From Ruminococcus flavefaciens (GTDB lineage Bacteria > Bacteroidota > Bacteroidia > Bacteroidales > P3): DNA of 64,000 nt. This document shows positions 53,901 to 61,186 of this stretch, piece by piece; position 1 is the stretch's first letter; every line of letters begins with the position of its first letter. Below the pieces are notes generated by a model. It saw nothing but the letters and a program-made list of their open reading frames with translations. It had not been told where the DNA came from and searched no databases. The stretch is taken from NCBI GenBank assembly GCA_023667315.1, contig JAMPAI010000003.1, forward strand, positions 1-64,000. The letters are read 5' to 3'. Position numbers and translations under genes: made by a program.

Positions 53901-54615
53901 AGAATTGATGTACGAACAGACCGTAACCCGAGAATGTGCCTCAATGGAAGTTTCGGTATTTACGCTGGCCACCCCGTATCAAATCGACTTTACGAAAGAT
54001 TTGATGATTGGTTTCCGGATTGAGGCTGAAGCCGGAGACTACGGCATCATTTATGTTTCAGGCGAAGCTGACGAAGGTTACGGTAACCTTTATTCCGACG
54101 ATGGTACGACTTGGTATTCTGCGTATTCTTATACCGGACAATGGAAAGGCAACTGGTTCCTGATTGCGGCATTGGATATGGCCTTGCCGGCTACGGGCAG
54201 CGATCTGCAGGGCTACCGTGTTTACCGGGATGGATCTGCCCTGAACACCGACCTGATTTCGGAACGGATCTATACCGATAAGAATGTTATGGGCGGAACA
54301 CATACGTATCGGGTAGCCGCTGTTTACGGTTCCTGCGGCGAAAAGCAGAGCAAACAAGTGATGGTGGTCGTTGCGGGCAACGAAGGCCAAGACAAGGCTA
54401 TGGTTGTCGTTTCACCGAATCCCGCCCACGAAACGGTAAAGGTTTCAGGTCAGTACACCAGACTCGAGATCTTGGATCTGCAGGGAAAGGTGCTCTTGAT
54501 CCGCGCTGCGGGAAATGACGAAACCCTCGATATCAGCGGTCTTGCCGCCGGTATCTATATGGTGCGGATTTCTACTGTATCGGGTACACAGGTTCAGAAA
54601 CTAGTGGTTTGGTAG
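47938..54615 (+). CDS. Giant T9SS-secreted adhesin-like protein
   Basis: A 2225-residue predicted surface protein, the largest in the window. Signal peptide about 1-24 (ending ASVCAQ). A first jelly-roll module of the cleaved-adhesin type (about 50-235, with GDQRNDWLISPDLETCRFG) is followed by FN3. A second such module (about 310-480), a carboxypeptidase regulatory-like domain (VSGTVACAGTPVEGAQVQ, about 485-560) and a propeller-like segment (GFDGDYFYLARSDEYGDALI, about 620-860) come next. Several FN3 domains recur with the line YNIYRNGQKIGSS or YNVYRNGDKINQSP. A second propeller-like segment lies near 1330-1530 and another cleaved-adhesin-like module near 1640-1820. The sorting domain ends in VQKLVVW. 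Gingipain-type adhesins have similar modules; no peptidase domain is seen. Ligand unknown. Confidence 0.87.
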   Translation: MKNWMSGFLLALAFAGMAASVCAQNVAPAKPEVKSIRDDKVSLAWGNTEQIYGILDGFEDHKDFAVNSPGKLGWSYWDMDNDRTYAIGSYVYENVGAAMAFQVWVPSKAIPAYTDEKGLPHSGDRCLISMGVYGDQRNDWLISPDLETCRFGENPTLSFWARSLSGSYGLESIKIAYSTTDMAVSSFTFLNNGESIEIPESSADHPDMYYFSYTIPKEARYVAINCVTNGGQALLIDDIAIATNKLMPNKAANYLTGFNLYRDGVKVNGALIDGHAYEDVVPAYGRHEYQLEAVYQGGEPVKGEVLEVDVPNIHLLPFIETFNTYSFETNFWEVSCPEGEADCGWKPGYRSYGLVDNAAEFYPYPSWKDYGGFCLTSMELDAAGMEGVMMCYDLALVAYTGAMPTGEERTVESLSVEVFDGTQWQEVAKHTSEKGSFGYDRFYVDLSRVAANRKFNIRFNATGKNARSIISWFVAYVRVYEKAKARVSGTVACAGTPVEGAQVQITGSENDVYTAVTNAQGIYSMPDVDADTYTLKASLTGYNSYTEENIKIEKGGKTLDIAMTKPVISLASASQTHTLVAEASAEGTMNLRNGGNGAARASLWVDYGTNPVRVGPAFEAIKTFNTSTILQAAIGFDGDYFYLARSDEYGDALIHRYDRDNSYVGSFTPDINVRRYFGMAFDGQYFFTANGDSIVRIFDFVREEPVGRIVTHIEGICHITYDEVRDAFWVGSLNTLALVDRNGNTLEDEIIYNSEEVLFSGVAYDRYFKDGPCLWIMDRSRGNHPLSSLTKAVIRRIDLNDMEIKDDYAYPCNLLPGFKYGNATDGQFWGEGLFGTTRYKDGHFVLMGVIASNPGLVGVIDMYPVTDWLEIDEYAFDVEASGSKALVYTVNAADMLENQTNKATVTVRMNPYAQPLTYEVTAQVNAKAAAARPLELKATAQNDVAARLDWNAPASATVPASYNIYRNGQKIGSSTERSYTDNNLKYGTHVYAVSAVYAGDKESALSNEVKVEIEAGVPCYAPYGLTAQNVRNREISLTWKDPSTLGMQPVTLRWDNGRNATGIAGTTGTPFIAAVSWSPQDLADYRNMTLASVSFVPSTTQATFTLLLYENDVEVYRQPVKETLVVDQPLKVALTTPYKISDRKELKVGFEVNVTGDGELGIGVDDGPAVDFKGNWLYMEDYGWFTLSLIGMPERNFNIAMELTPKTGDAEAAANSYNVYRNGDKINQSPVTACAYTDPVTTPGVYTYTVTAVHDNGESYASKSARAQIVDVSSHDIPEDLAASVSMNRYVNLHWNYPNMHEGLSKAPAYRPFGYILDFELANSAEAAVVTDGQYIYTAMRNKNGEFNKYSMAGDFIESFTIENVGSVINIAYDGRYFYTSGNSATMYCLDFESRRIVEEISLAYTARHCAYIPELDNGKGGFEVGDWTTSYLVNKSGAFIGQGYSGLDGAYGAAYHNGKIYYAQQGEAGLCEIMEVDLETLQPTGNSVDLRNYTQIGLPSDARSGGLTSFEVANGTAVLIVNIQLPDANNRLVFIESEKNAYISGFNVYRGGEKVNKELVPVREYTDTVMDAGTYNYTVSAVYVDEEESDKSDAVAVKIYEPQHCEAPVDARGTVRGRNVRLQWASVIDQTVPADDMESYTHLATGNVGAWKTIDGDGENIYMSEDLSFAGMDRAKTFFVIDMDQIGESSSSYVYSGKKTFVSFGAWDSENVSKTDDWLITDARTTGGTAVAEWISFLARGLDAGYKESFYVAYSSTTADVADFLPLKTTAERVDYLWTRYTYNLPADAKYVAIHYTSLEGRALFIDDVSLGVGTCPFTVGSEFGIGEEFTEAVAGYYVYRNGQQITPEPIRANAFFDGNLANGEYSYEVKALYNTSCESPKSESVKVKVEYQNPCNAPEGLVADVVGTDVLMSWLEPFYDESLDLTYVKSADMAGSTGWTTATTYYVACKWEPSDLMGVYGYRLDAVAALFYDAPTSLDLLIYQGGELMYEQTVTRECASMEVSVFTLATPYQIDFTKDLMIGFRIEAEAGDYGIIYVSGEADEGYGNLYSDDGTTWYSAYSYTGQWKGNWFLIAALDMALPATGSDLQGYRVYRDGSALNTDLISERIYTDKNVMGGTHTYRVAAVYGSCGEKQSKQVMVVVAGNEGQDKAMVVVSPNPAHETVKVSGQYTRLEILDLQGKVLLIRAAGNDETLDISGLAAGIYMVRISTVSGTQVQKLVVW

Positions 54616-54642
54616 TTAGTCGGTTTCCGACATCTTTATGGC

Positions 54643-54679
54643 GGGGGAGGCTTCATGCGGAGTCTCCCCCGTTTGTTTT
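54643..54679 (+). terminator. Terminator of the giant T9SS gene
   Basis: Stem GGGGGAGGCT / AGTCTCCCCC (one G-T pair) with loop TCATGCGG, followed by GTTTGTTTT. It begins 27 bases after the stop. Confidence 0.8.
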
Positions 54680-54692
54680 ATGAGGCTTGGTG

Positions 54693-54724
54693 TTGGTTAA
54701 ATGCTGTAATTATGTATATCTTTA
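54693..54724 (+). promoter_or_regulatory. Possible promoter of the FGE-fold lipoprotein gene
   Basis: TTGG (54693-54696), 20 bp spacer, TATCTTTA (54717-54724), one base from the -7 consensus. It gives a leader of about 20 nt to the ATG at 54749. Confidence 0.5.
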
Positions 54725-54748
54725 CAAAACAACCAACACAAAACAAAA

Positions 54749-55591
54749 ATGAAGAATGCATTAAAGTTAAGCATGATAGGCGCACTGTTATGCTTTTTGA
54801 CCGCTTCTTGCGACAACGACAAGGGGGGCGGCGATGGAAACGGGAACGGCGACACACCGAAAAATTACACGGAAACGGCCTTCGGGATGAATTTGCAGAT
54901 GGTGTATGTGGCAGGCGGAGAATTCGAAATGGGCAGCACGGTGGAACAGGATGTGGAAGCCGCCTCGAACGAAGCTCCGGTCCGTACCGTAAGCCTGGAT
55001 CCGTATTATATCGGCAAGTTCGAGATAACGCAATCCCAGTGGGAAGCCGTAATGGGAACCACGATACGGGAGCAGATGGAACTTACGGGCTGGGAAGAAC
55101 TTTACGGAGAGGGGATCGATTATCCGATGTATTATGTAAACTGGCAGGAGGCCAAGGCCTTTTGCGATAGTTTGAGCAAGAAAACCGGCAAAAGATACGC
55201 GCTCCCTACCGAGGCACAATGGGAATACGCGGCCAAAGGCGGCCAGAAAAGCGAGGGATATAAGTACAGCGGCGGAGACAATATCGAAGAGGTGGCCTGG
55301 TACGAAGAAAACAGCGAGGAAACTACACATCCGGTGGGATTGAAGAAGGCAAACGAACTGGGTATTTTCGATATGAGCGGCAATGTAAGGGAATGGTGTT
55401 CGGATTGGTACGATATTTATGATGAGGCCGACACCGAAAATCCCCAAGGCCCCGAATTGAGCGAAGTGCGGGTGGAACGTAGCGGAAGTTTCGGCAGCGA
55501 TGCCCGGCGTTGCCGGTCCACAGACCGTCGTAGCTTTAAGCCTACCTACAGAAGTTTCTACCTTGGCTTCAGGGTGGTGCAGATTCTGTAG
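54749..55591 (+). CDS. Formylglycine-generating-enzyme-fold (SUMF1-like) lipoprotein
   Basis: A 280-residue predicted lipoprotein. The signal ends in a lipobox with Cys21 (LTASC) followed by a flexible DNDKGGGDGNGNGD linker. The FGE fold shows QMVYVAGGEFEMGST (about 50-64), IGKFEITQSQWEAVMGT, YALPTEAQWEYAAKGGQ, NVREWCSDWYD and SFYLGFRVVQ. The C-terminal region has only a single Cys (ARRCRSTDRR) where active FGEs carry a pair, so sulfatase-activating activity is doubtful. A structural or surface role like that of PorK is possible. It follows the T9SS cargo cluster but has its own terminator and probable promoter. Confidence 0.85.
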   Translation: MKNALKLSMIGALLCFLTASCDNDKGGGDGNGNGDTPKNYTETAFGMNLQMVYVAGGEFEMGSTVEQDVEAASNEAPVRTVSLDPYYIGKFEITQSQWEAVMGTTIREQMELTGWEELYGEGIDYPMYYVNWQEAKAFCDSLSKKTGKRYALPTEAQWEYAAKGGQKSEGYKYSGGDNIEEVAWYEENSEETTHPVGLKKANELGIFDMSGNVREWCSDWYDIYDEADTENPQGPELSEVRVERSGSFGSDARRCRSTDRRSFKPTYRSFYLGFRVVQIL

Positions 55592-55596
55592 CCGAG

Positions 55597-55639
55597 AAAC
55601 GCGAAAGGGCTTCCATACGGAAGCCCTTTCGCGTTTTTT
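55597..55639 (+). terminator. Terminator of the FGE-fold lipoprotein gene
   Basis: Perfect 18-bp stem (55597-55614 with 55619-55636, centre AAAGGGCTTCC / GGAAGCCCTTT) and loop ATAC, continued by T residues. It starts 5 bases after the stop codon. Confidence 0.9.
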
Positions 55640-55677
55640 CATTATCTTCGCAGGTTAAATAAAATCACAACAGACAA

Positions 55678-57216
55678 ATGGAACTGACCGATCAGGAGAT
55701 ATTCAGGCGCAAGGCCAAGGAAGAGCTGGAGAATATGGGCATCAGCCCTTATCCCGCCCCCACATTCGAAGTGAACGCCAACGCGCAGGAAATCCTTGCC
55801 AAATTTCCGCAAGACAATTCCCTGTTTCAGAATGTAAGCATTGCCGGACGTATCATGAGCCGCCGCGTCATGGGGGCGGCCTCGTTCGTGGAGCTGCAGG
55901 ACGAAACGGGACGTATCCAGCTATACGTAAAGCGCGACGAAATCTGTCCCGGCGAAGACAAGAGCCTCTACAATACCGTATTCAAGAAACTTACCGACAT
56001 CGGCGACATCGTGGGCGTGAAGGGCTTCGTGTTCACCACCCAGATGGGCACCACCAGCATTCACGTAACCTCGTTTACGATGCTCAGCAAGTCGCTCAGG
56101 CCGCTGCCCATCGTCAAGGAAAAAGACGGACAGACCTTCGACGCCTTTACCGACCCCGAACAGCGCTACCGCCAGCGTTATGTGGATTTGATCGTGAACC
56201 CGCAGGTGCGCAAGGTGTTCGTGCAGCGCACCCAGTTGGTGAACACCATGCGGCAGTTTCTGGCCGAAAAGGGCTATCTGGAAGTGGAAACGCCCATTCT
56301 GCAGCCTTTGTACGGAGGCGCCGCCGCCCGTCCTTTCAAGACACATCACAACACCCTCGACACCACGCTCTACCTGCGTATCGCCAACGAGCTTTACCTC
56401 AAGCGCCTGGTGGTGGGCGGCTACAACGGCGTGTTCGAGTTCTCCAAAGACTTCCGCAACGAGGGCATGGACCGCTTCCACAACCCCGAGTTCACCCAGA
56501 TGGAACTGTACGTGGCCTACAAAGACTACGAATGGATGATGAACCTCGTGGAAGAAATGGTGGAACGGGTGGCCATGGCCCTGCACGGCACCACGAAAGT
56601 GCAGGTAGGCGAGAACGTAATCGACTTCAAGCGCCCCTGGAAACGTTACACGATGTTCGAGGCCATCGAACACTTTACGGGCATCGATGTTTCGCAGATG
56701 GACGAAGCCCAGTTGCGGCAGACCGCGCGTAGCCTGGGCGTTCCGGTGGATGACACGATGGGCAAGGGCAAGCTGATCGACGAGATTTTCGGCGAGACCT
56801 GCGAATCCAAGCTGATTCAGCCCACCTTTATCTACGACTATCCCATCGAGATGTCGCCCCTTACCAAGAAACACCGCTCCAAGGAAGGCCTTACCGAACG
56901 GTTCGAGGCCATGTGCAACGGCAAGGAACTTTGCAACGCCTATTCGGAGCTGAACGATCCCATCGACCAGCGGGAACGTTTTCAGGCGCAGCTCGAACTG
57001 GGCAAGCGGGGCGACGAGGAAAGCATGGTCCTGGACGAAGACTTCCTGCGCGCCCTCGAGTTCGGTATGCCGCCCACCGCGGGTCTGGGCATCGGCATCG
57101 ACCGCCTGAGCATGATCATGACCAACTCCAATTCGATTCAGGACGTGTTGTTCTTTCCGCAGATGAAGCCGGAGGCAAAGGCCGACAGTGCGGAAAAGGC
57201 AGCCGAAAAGGAATAG
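55678..57216 (+). CDS. lysS: Lysyl-tRNA synthetase (class II)
   Basis: Charges tRNA-Lys with lysine. The protein has 512 residues, close to the usual class II LysRS length. The N-terminal OB-fold anticodon-binding domain includes [20 protein letters not shown] (about 59-78). The catalytic domain shows motif 2 ([20 protein letters not shown], about 260-279) and motif 3 ([20 protein letters not shown], about 462-481). The start at 55678 ([20 protein letters not shown]) is the family N terminus. A possible -7 box TATCTTCG lies at 55643-55650, directly after the upstream terminator. The next gene begins 24 bases after the stop, so lysS probably heads a four-gene operon. Confidence 0.95.
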   Translation: MELTDQEIFRRKAKEELENMGISPYPAPTFEVNANAQEILAKFPQDNSLFQNVSIAGRIMSRRVMGAASFVELQDETGRIQLYVKRDEICPGEDKSLYNTVFKKLTDIGDIVGVKGFVFTTQMGTTSIHVTSFTMLSKSLRPLPIVKEKDGQTFDAFTDPEQRYRQRYVDLIVNPQVRKVFVQRTQLVNTMRQFLAEKGYLEVETPILQPLYGGAAARPFKTHHNTLDTTLYLRIANELYLKRLVVGGYNGVFEFSKDFRNEGMDRFHNPEFTQMELYVAYKDYEWMMNLVEEMVERVAMALHGTTKVQVGENVIDFKRPWKRYTMFEAIEHFTGIDVSQMDEAQLRQTARSLGVPVDDTMGKGKLIDEIFGETCESKLIQPTFIYDYPIEMSPLTKKHRSKEGLTERFEAMCNGKELCNAYSELNDPIDQRERFQAQLELGKRGDEESMVLDEDFLRALEFGMPPTAGLGIGIDRLSMIMTNSNSIQDVLFFPQMKPEAKADSAEKAAEKE

Positions 57217-57240
57217 CGTTCGGACCTTTTGCCCGTGGCG

Positions 57241-57978
57241 ATGGAAAAAAAGAAAGTTCAGCTTTTCGTGCCGTGCTGCATAGACCAGCTCTATCCGCAA
57301 ACGGCCTTCAACACCATCAAGGTGCTGGAGCATCTGGGGGTGGAGGTGGTCTATAACCCGGAGCAGATCTGCTGCGGGCAGACGGCCTTCAAGAACGGCT
57401 ACTGGGACGAGGCCAAGGAGATAGGCGAGAAGTTCCTCAACGATTTCGGCTCGGGGCTTCCGGTGGTCTGCCCCTCGGCTTCCTGCGTGGGCTATATCAA
57501 GAACTATTACTGGAAACTGTTCTTCAATACAGGCCTGCACCTCGAATACCGCAAGCTGCGCGAGAACATCTACGAATTTACCGACTATATCGTGAACGTG
57601 CTGCGGGTGTCGGACACGGGCAGCCGCTTCGCGCACAAGGTTACCTATCACGATTCGTGCAGCGCCTTGCGCGAGTACGGACTGGTGGAGGAACCCCGGA
57701 TACTGCTGCAGAACGTAAGGGAACTGGAACTGGTGGAGATGGACAAGACGGAGCAGTGCTGCGGTTTCGGCGGTATGTTCTCGATGGGCTTCGAACCGGT
57801 TTCGGTGGCCATGACCGAGCAGAAGGTAAACAACGCCCTGGCCACGGAGGCCGAATACATCGTTTCGACCGATGCCACCTGCCTCGGCAATATGGAGGCG
57901 TACATTAAAAAGCAAAAACTGCCCGTCAAGTGCATGCACATCGCCGATGTGCTCGCCCAGGGCCTGGAAAAGAAATGA
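57241..57978 (+). CDS. CCG-domain iron-sulfur oxidoreductase subunit (LutA/GlpC-like)
   Basis: A 245-residue protein made of two cysteine-rich CCG domains as in LutA (lactate utilisation) and heterodisulfide reductase B-like subunits. The first domain has FVPCCIDQLYP, ICCGQTAFKNG and CPSASCVGYI. The second has YHDSCSALREYG, QCCGFGGMFSM and TDATCLGNMEAYI. These cysteines normally bind an unusual Fe-S cluster. In known operons LutA acts with LutB and LutC, but neither is next to it here, so the electron partner is unknown. The ATG at 57241 is chosen over an in-frame TTG at 57229. It lies 24 bases after lysS and overlaps the next gene by 4 bases. Confidence 0.88.
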   Translation: MEKKKVQLFVPCCIDQLYPQTAFNTIKVLEHLGVEVVYNPEQICCGQTAFKNGYWDEAKEIGEKFLNDFGSGLPVVCPSASCVGYIKNYYWKLFFNTGLHLEYRKLRENIYEFTDYIVNVLRVSDTGSRFAHKVTYHDSCSALREYGLVEEPRILLQNVRELELVEMDKTEQCCGFGGMFSMGFEPVSVAMTEQKVNNALATEAEYIVSTDATCLGNMEAYIKKQKLPVKCMHIADVLAQGLEKK

Positions 57979-59879
57979 GCGACGCGATAAAACACGAATG
58001 CGGCATCGCCCTGTTGCGGCTGCGCAAACCCATCGAGTACTACAAGCAGAAATACGGCGACAGCCTCTACGGCCTGGGCAAGATGTACCTGCTTATGGAG
58101 AAGCAGCACAACCGGGGGCAGGACGGCGCGGGTATGGCGGGCATCAAGTTCGGCATGCCGCCGGGAAGCACCTACACCGATGTGGTGCGCAGCAATTCGG
58201 CCACGCCCATCAAGGAGATCTTCCAGCAGACCTACGCACAGATAGAAAAAGCCGTGGGCTCCGACGAACGCCGCTATTCCGACATGGACTGGGTAAAGCA
58301 GAACCTGCCTTTCAGCGGCGAGCTGTTTCTGGGACACCTGCGCTACGGCACCTTCGGCAAGAACGACATCCGCAACATCCATCCCTTTATACGTCAGAGC
58401 AACTGGAAGACCCGCAACCTGATCATCGCGGGCAACTTCAACCTTACCAATATCGGCGAGCTGTTCGACGATTTGGTGGATTCGGGGCAGCACCCGGTGA
58501 TGCTGGGCGACACGATTACGGTGCTTGAGAAACTGGCCAAGTTCCTCGACCACGAGAACCAGCGTCTCTACGACCAGTACAAGGCGCAGGGGCTCAGCAA
58601 GGTGGAGATTTCGGCCATCATGCCCAAGGCACTCGACATGAAGGCCATCGTGCAGAAAGTGGCTTCCTCCTGGGACGGCGGCTTCGTGTTCGGCGGCATG
58701 GTGGGCTACGGCGACGCCTTCGTGATCCGCGACCCCAAGGGTATCCGCCCCGCCTTCTACTATTTAGACGATGAGGTACTGGTGGTGGCCTCCGAACGCC
58801 CGGCCATACAGACGGTGTTCAACGTGCCCTTTACCGAAATAAAGGAACTGCCGGCGGGACACATCATCCTGTCGCACTACGGCGGCGAGGTGGAAATCTC
58901 GCCCTGCCTTGCGACCGACGGAAACCTGACCCCCTGCTCGTTCGAGCATATCTATTTCTCGCGCGGCACGGACGCCGAGATTTACCGCGAGCGCAAGCGC
59001 TTGGGCGCGCTCCTGGTGCCCGATGTGCTGAAAGCCATAGATCACGACCTGGAAAACACCGTGTTCACCTCCATTCCCAACACCGCGCAGGTGGCCTATA
59101 CGGGCATGCGCGAGGGGCTGTACGAATACAACGAGCGGCAGAAAGTGGAGGCGGTGATGCGCCTGGGAGCGAACCCGAAGCGGGAAGAGGTGGAAAAGAT
59201 TCTGATGTTCAGCCCGCGCATGGAACAGATTGTGGTGAAGGACGCCAAGATGCGCACCTTCATTACGGGCGACGACCAGCGCAAGAATCTGGTGAACCAT
59301 ATCTACGACGTTACCTACGGGCAGGTGCGCGAGTACCGCGACAACCTGGTGGCCATCGACGATTCGATCGTGCGGGGCACGACCCTGCGCGAGAGCATCT
59401 TGCAGATGCTGAACCGGCTTTGCCCGAAGAAGATCGTTATCGTGTCTTCGGCGCCGCAGATACGCTATCCCGACTGCTACGGCATCGACATGGCTAAACT
59501 GGGCGACTTTATCGCGTTCCAGGCCACGATAGCCCTGCTTAAGGAACGCGGCATGGAGGACATTCTCACCGATACCTACCGCAAGTGCAAGGAACAGCTC
59601 GAAAGGCCGAGGAGCGAGGCGGTGAACCACGTAAAGGCCATCTATGCGCCCTTTACCGACGTGGAGATTTCGGCCAAGATAGCGCAGATGCTCAAGACCG
59701 AAACGATCCAGGCCGAAGTGGAAGTGATCTATCAGACGGTGGAGAACCTGCACAAGGCATGCCCCAACTCGCAGGGCGATTGGTATTTTACGGGAAATTA
59801 CCCCACGCCGGGCGGCAACGCGGTGGCCTGCCGCGCCTTTGTGAACTACATGGAAAATAAAAATACGAGAGCATACTAA
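57975..59879 (+). CDS. PurF-like glutamine amidotransferase/phosphoribosyltransferase paralog
   Basis: A 634-residue protein with the layout of amidophosphoribosyltransferase, the first committed enzyme of purine synthesis. The N-terminal Ntn-type glutaminase domain has Cys9 (MSDAIKHECGIALL), which would become the nucleophile after propeptide removal, and the segment HNRGQDGAGMAG. A phosphoribosyltransferase domain carries the PRPP loop VAIDDSIVRGTTLRESI (about 460-476). It is well over 100 residues longer than classical PurF, because of insertions in the glutaminase domain and a C-terminal extension ending MENKNTRAY. Bacteroidota often carry such a long paralog beside a normal purF, so the exact reaction is uncertain. 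The ATG at 57975 overlaps the upstream stop (ATGA). Confidence 0.8.
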   Translation: MSDAIKHECGIALLRLRKPIEYYKQKYGDSLYGLGKMYLLMEKQHNRGQDGAGMAGIKFGMPPGSTYTDVVRSNSATPIKEIFQQTYAQIEKAVGSDERRYSDMDWVKQNLPFSGELFLGHLRYGTFGKNDIRNIHPFIRQSNWKTRNLIIAGNFNLTNIGELFDDLVDSGQHPVMLGDTITVLEKLAKFLDHENQRLYDQYKAQGLSKVEISAIMPKALDMKAIVQKVASSWDGGFVFGGMVGYGDAFVIRDPKGIRPAFYYLDDEVLVVASERPAIQTVFNVPFTEIKELPAGHIILSHYGGEVEISPCLATDGNLTPCSFEHIYFSRGTDAEIYRERKRLGALLVPDVLKAIDHDLENTVFTSIPNTAQVAYTGMREGLYEYNERQKVEAVMRLGANPKREEVEKILMFSPRMEQIVVKDAKMRTFITGDDQRKNLVNHIYDVTYGQVREYRDNLVAIDDSIVRGTTLRESILQMLNRLCPKKIVIVSSAPQIRYPDCYGIDMAKLGDFIAFQATIALLKERGMEDILTDTYRKCKEQLERPRSEAVNHVKAIYAPFTDVEISAKIAQMLKTETIQAEVEVIYQTVENLHKACPNSQGDWYFTGNYPTPGGNAVACRAFVNYMENKNTRAY

Positions 59880-59880
59880 G

Positions 59881-60933
59881 ATGAAAACGATTCTTGTTAC
59901 CGGCGGCGCCGGTTTTATCGGGTCCCATTTGGTTCGCCACTGGGTAAGGAAGTACCCGGACACGAAGGTGGTGAACCTCGACAAGCTTACCTATGCGGGC
60001 AACCTCGAGAACCTCAAAGACATCGAGGATATGCCCAACTATGTGTTCGAAAAGGGCGATATCGTGGATTCGGACTTCGTTACGGCACTGTTTGAGAAAT
60101 ACCGTTTCGACGGGGTGATCCACCTGGCGGCCGAATCGCATGTGGACAGGTCGATCTCGAACCCGATGGAGTTTATCCGCACCAATATCGTGGGCACGGT
60201 AACGCTGCTCAACGCGGCGCGGGCGGCCTGGAACGGCCATTTCGAGGGCAAGCGTTTCTACCACGTGAGCACCGACGAGGTGTATGGTTCCTTGGGTGAG
60301 GAGGGCTATTTCGCGGAAACCACGCGCTACGATCCGCGCAGCCCATATTCGGCATCCAAGGCCAGTTCCGACCACTTGGTGCGCGCCTACCACCATACCT
60401 ACGGCCTGCCGGTGGTCATTTCCAACTGCTCGAACAACTACGGCGGCTTCCAGTTTCCCGAAAAACTGATACCGCTGGTCATCAACAATATCCGAAACCA
60501 CAAGCCCTTGCCTATCTACGGCAAGGGGCAGAACGTGCGCGACTGGCTGTATGTGGTGGACCACGTGCAGGCCATCGACCTTATCTTCCATAAGGGGCAG
60601 GTGGGCGAGACCTACAATGTGGGCGGCCACAACGAAAAGCAGAATATCGAGTTGGTAAAGTTGCTCTGCCGTATGGTGGACAAGAAATTGGGACGCAAGG
60701 AAGGCGAGGCCGAATCGCTGATCACCTACGTGCAGGACCGCGCGGGTCACGACCTGCGCTACGCCATCGACTCCTCCAAATTGGTAAGCCAATTGGGCTG
60801 GAAACCCTCGGTAACCTTCGAGCAAGGCATGGAAATCACGGTGGATTGGTATCTCTCCAACGAAGAGTGGTTGAAGAATGTAACCTCGGGGGATTACCAG
60901 AACTATTATCAAAAGCAATACGCAAGGGCTTAA
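59881..60933 (+). CDS. rfbB: dTDP-glucose 4,6-dehydratase
   Basis: Converts dTDP-glucose to dTDP-4-keto-6-deoxyglucose, a step toward dTDP-rhamnose and related surface sugars. The protein has 350 residues. The NAD-binding motif GGAGFIGSH (about 7-15), VNLDKLTYAGNLENL (about 31-45), STDEVYGSL and the catalytic PYSASKASSDH (YxxxK) are all present. Later, YVVDHVQAIDL and NVGGHNEKQNIE are typical of RmlB. It starts one base after the purF-like stop, so it is co-transcribed with it. The other rml genes are not in the window. Confidence 0.94.
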   Translation: MKTILVTGGAGFIGSHLVRHWVRKYPDTKVVNLDKLTYAGNLENLKDIEDMPNYVFEKGDIVDSDFVTALFEKYRFDGVIHLAAESHVDRSISNPMEFIRTNIVGTVTLLNAARAAWNGHFEGKRFYHVSTDEVYGSLGEEGYFAETTRYDPRSPYSASKASSDHLVRAYHHTYGLPVVISNCSNNYGGFQFPEKLIPLVINNIRNHKPLPIYGKGQNVRDWLYVVDHVQAIDLIFHKGQVGETYNVGGHNEKQNIELVKLLCRMVDKKLGRKEGEAESLITYVQDRAGHDLRYAIDSSKLVSQLGWKPSVTFEQGMEITVDWYLSNEEWLKNVTSGDYQNYYQKQYARA

Positions 60934-61186
60934 AACGCCTAATCTGCGCGCTAACCAACCGCCGGAGGCACCGACCGCAGCGATGGGTGCGGGTTCTTTC
61001 GAGGCGCAGCCTCGGAAGTTATTCCATAGCGTGGGCCAAGCGCGCTGGGTGCGGGAGCGGCCGAAGCCTTGGCAAGCACCAATTGCCCTCAGCCATAGGA
61101 GCGCCGTCCGCGCAGGACGCGCTTTTCTTTTGGCTACTTTTCTTTGGCAAGACAAAGAAAAGTAGCATCGTTATTTAGAAAAAAAA
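60934..61186. repeat. Intergenic repeat-like region ending in a strong hairpin
   Basis: 253 bp with no supported gene. It is strongly GC-rich with many partial complementary blocks (for example GCGCCGTCC near GGACGCGC). Its right end holds a perfect 14-bp hairpin GCTACTTTTCTTTG / CAAAGAAAAGTAGC (61133-61146 with 61153-61166), followed by an A/T-rich tract. The hairpin could terminate both rfbB and the convergent MFS gene. Blocks of this style are often dispersed intergenic repeats; only a genome-wide search could show that here. Confidence 0.5.

Noticed and set aside
55921-57939. 672-codon minus-strand frame
   Set aside because: Spans lysS and the CCG-protein gene on the opposite strand; no domain visible.
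60983-61165. 60-codon frame in the rfbB/MFS intergenic region
   Set aside because: Ends within the hairpin and is made only of the repeat-like sequence; such blocks often give spurious small ORFs.
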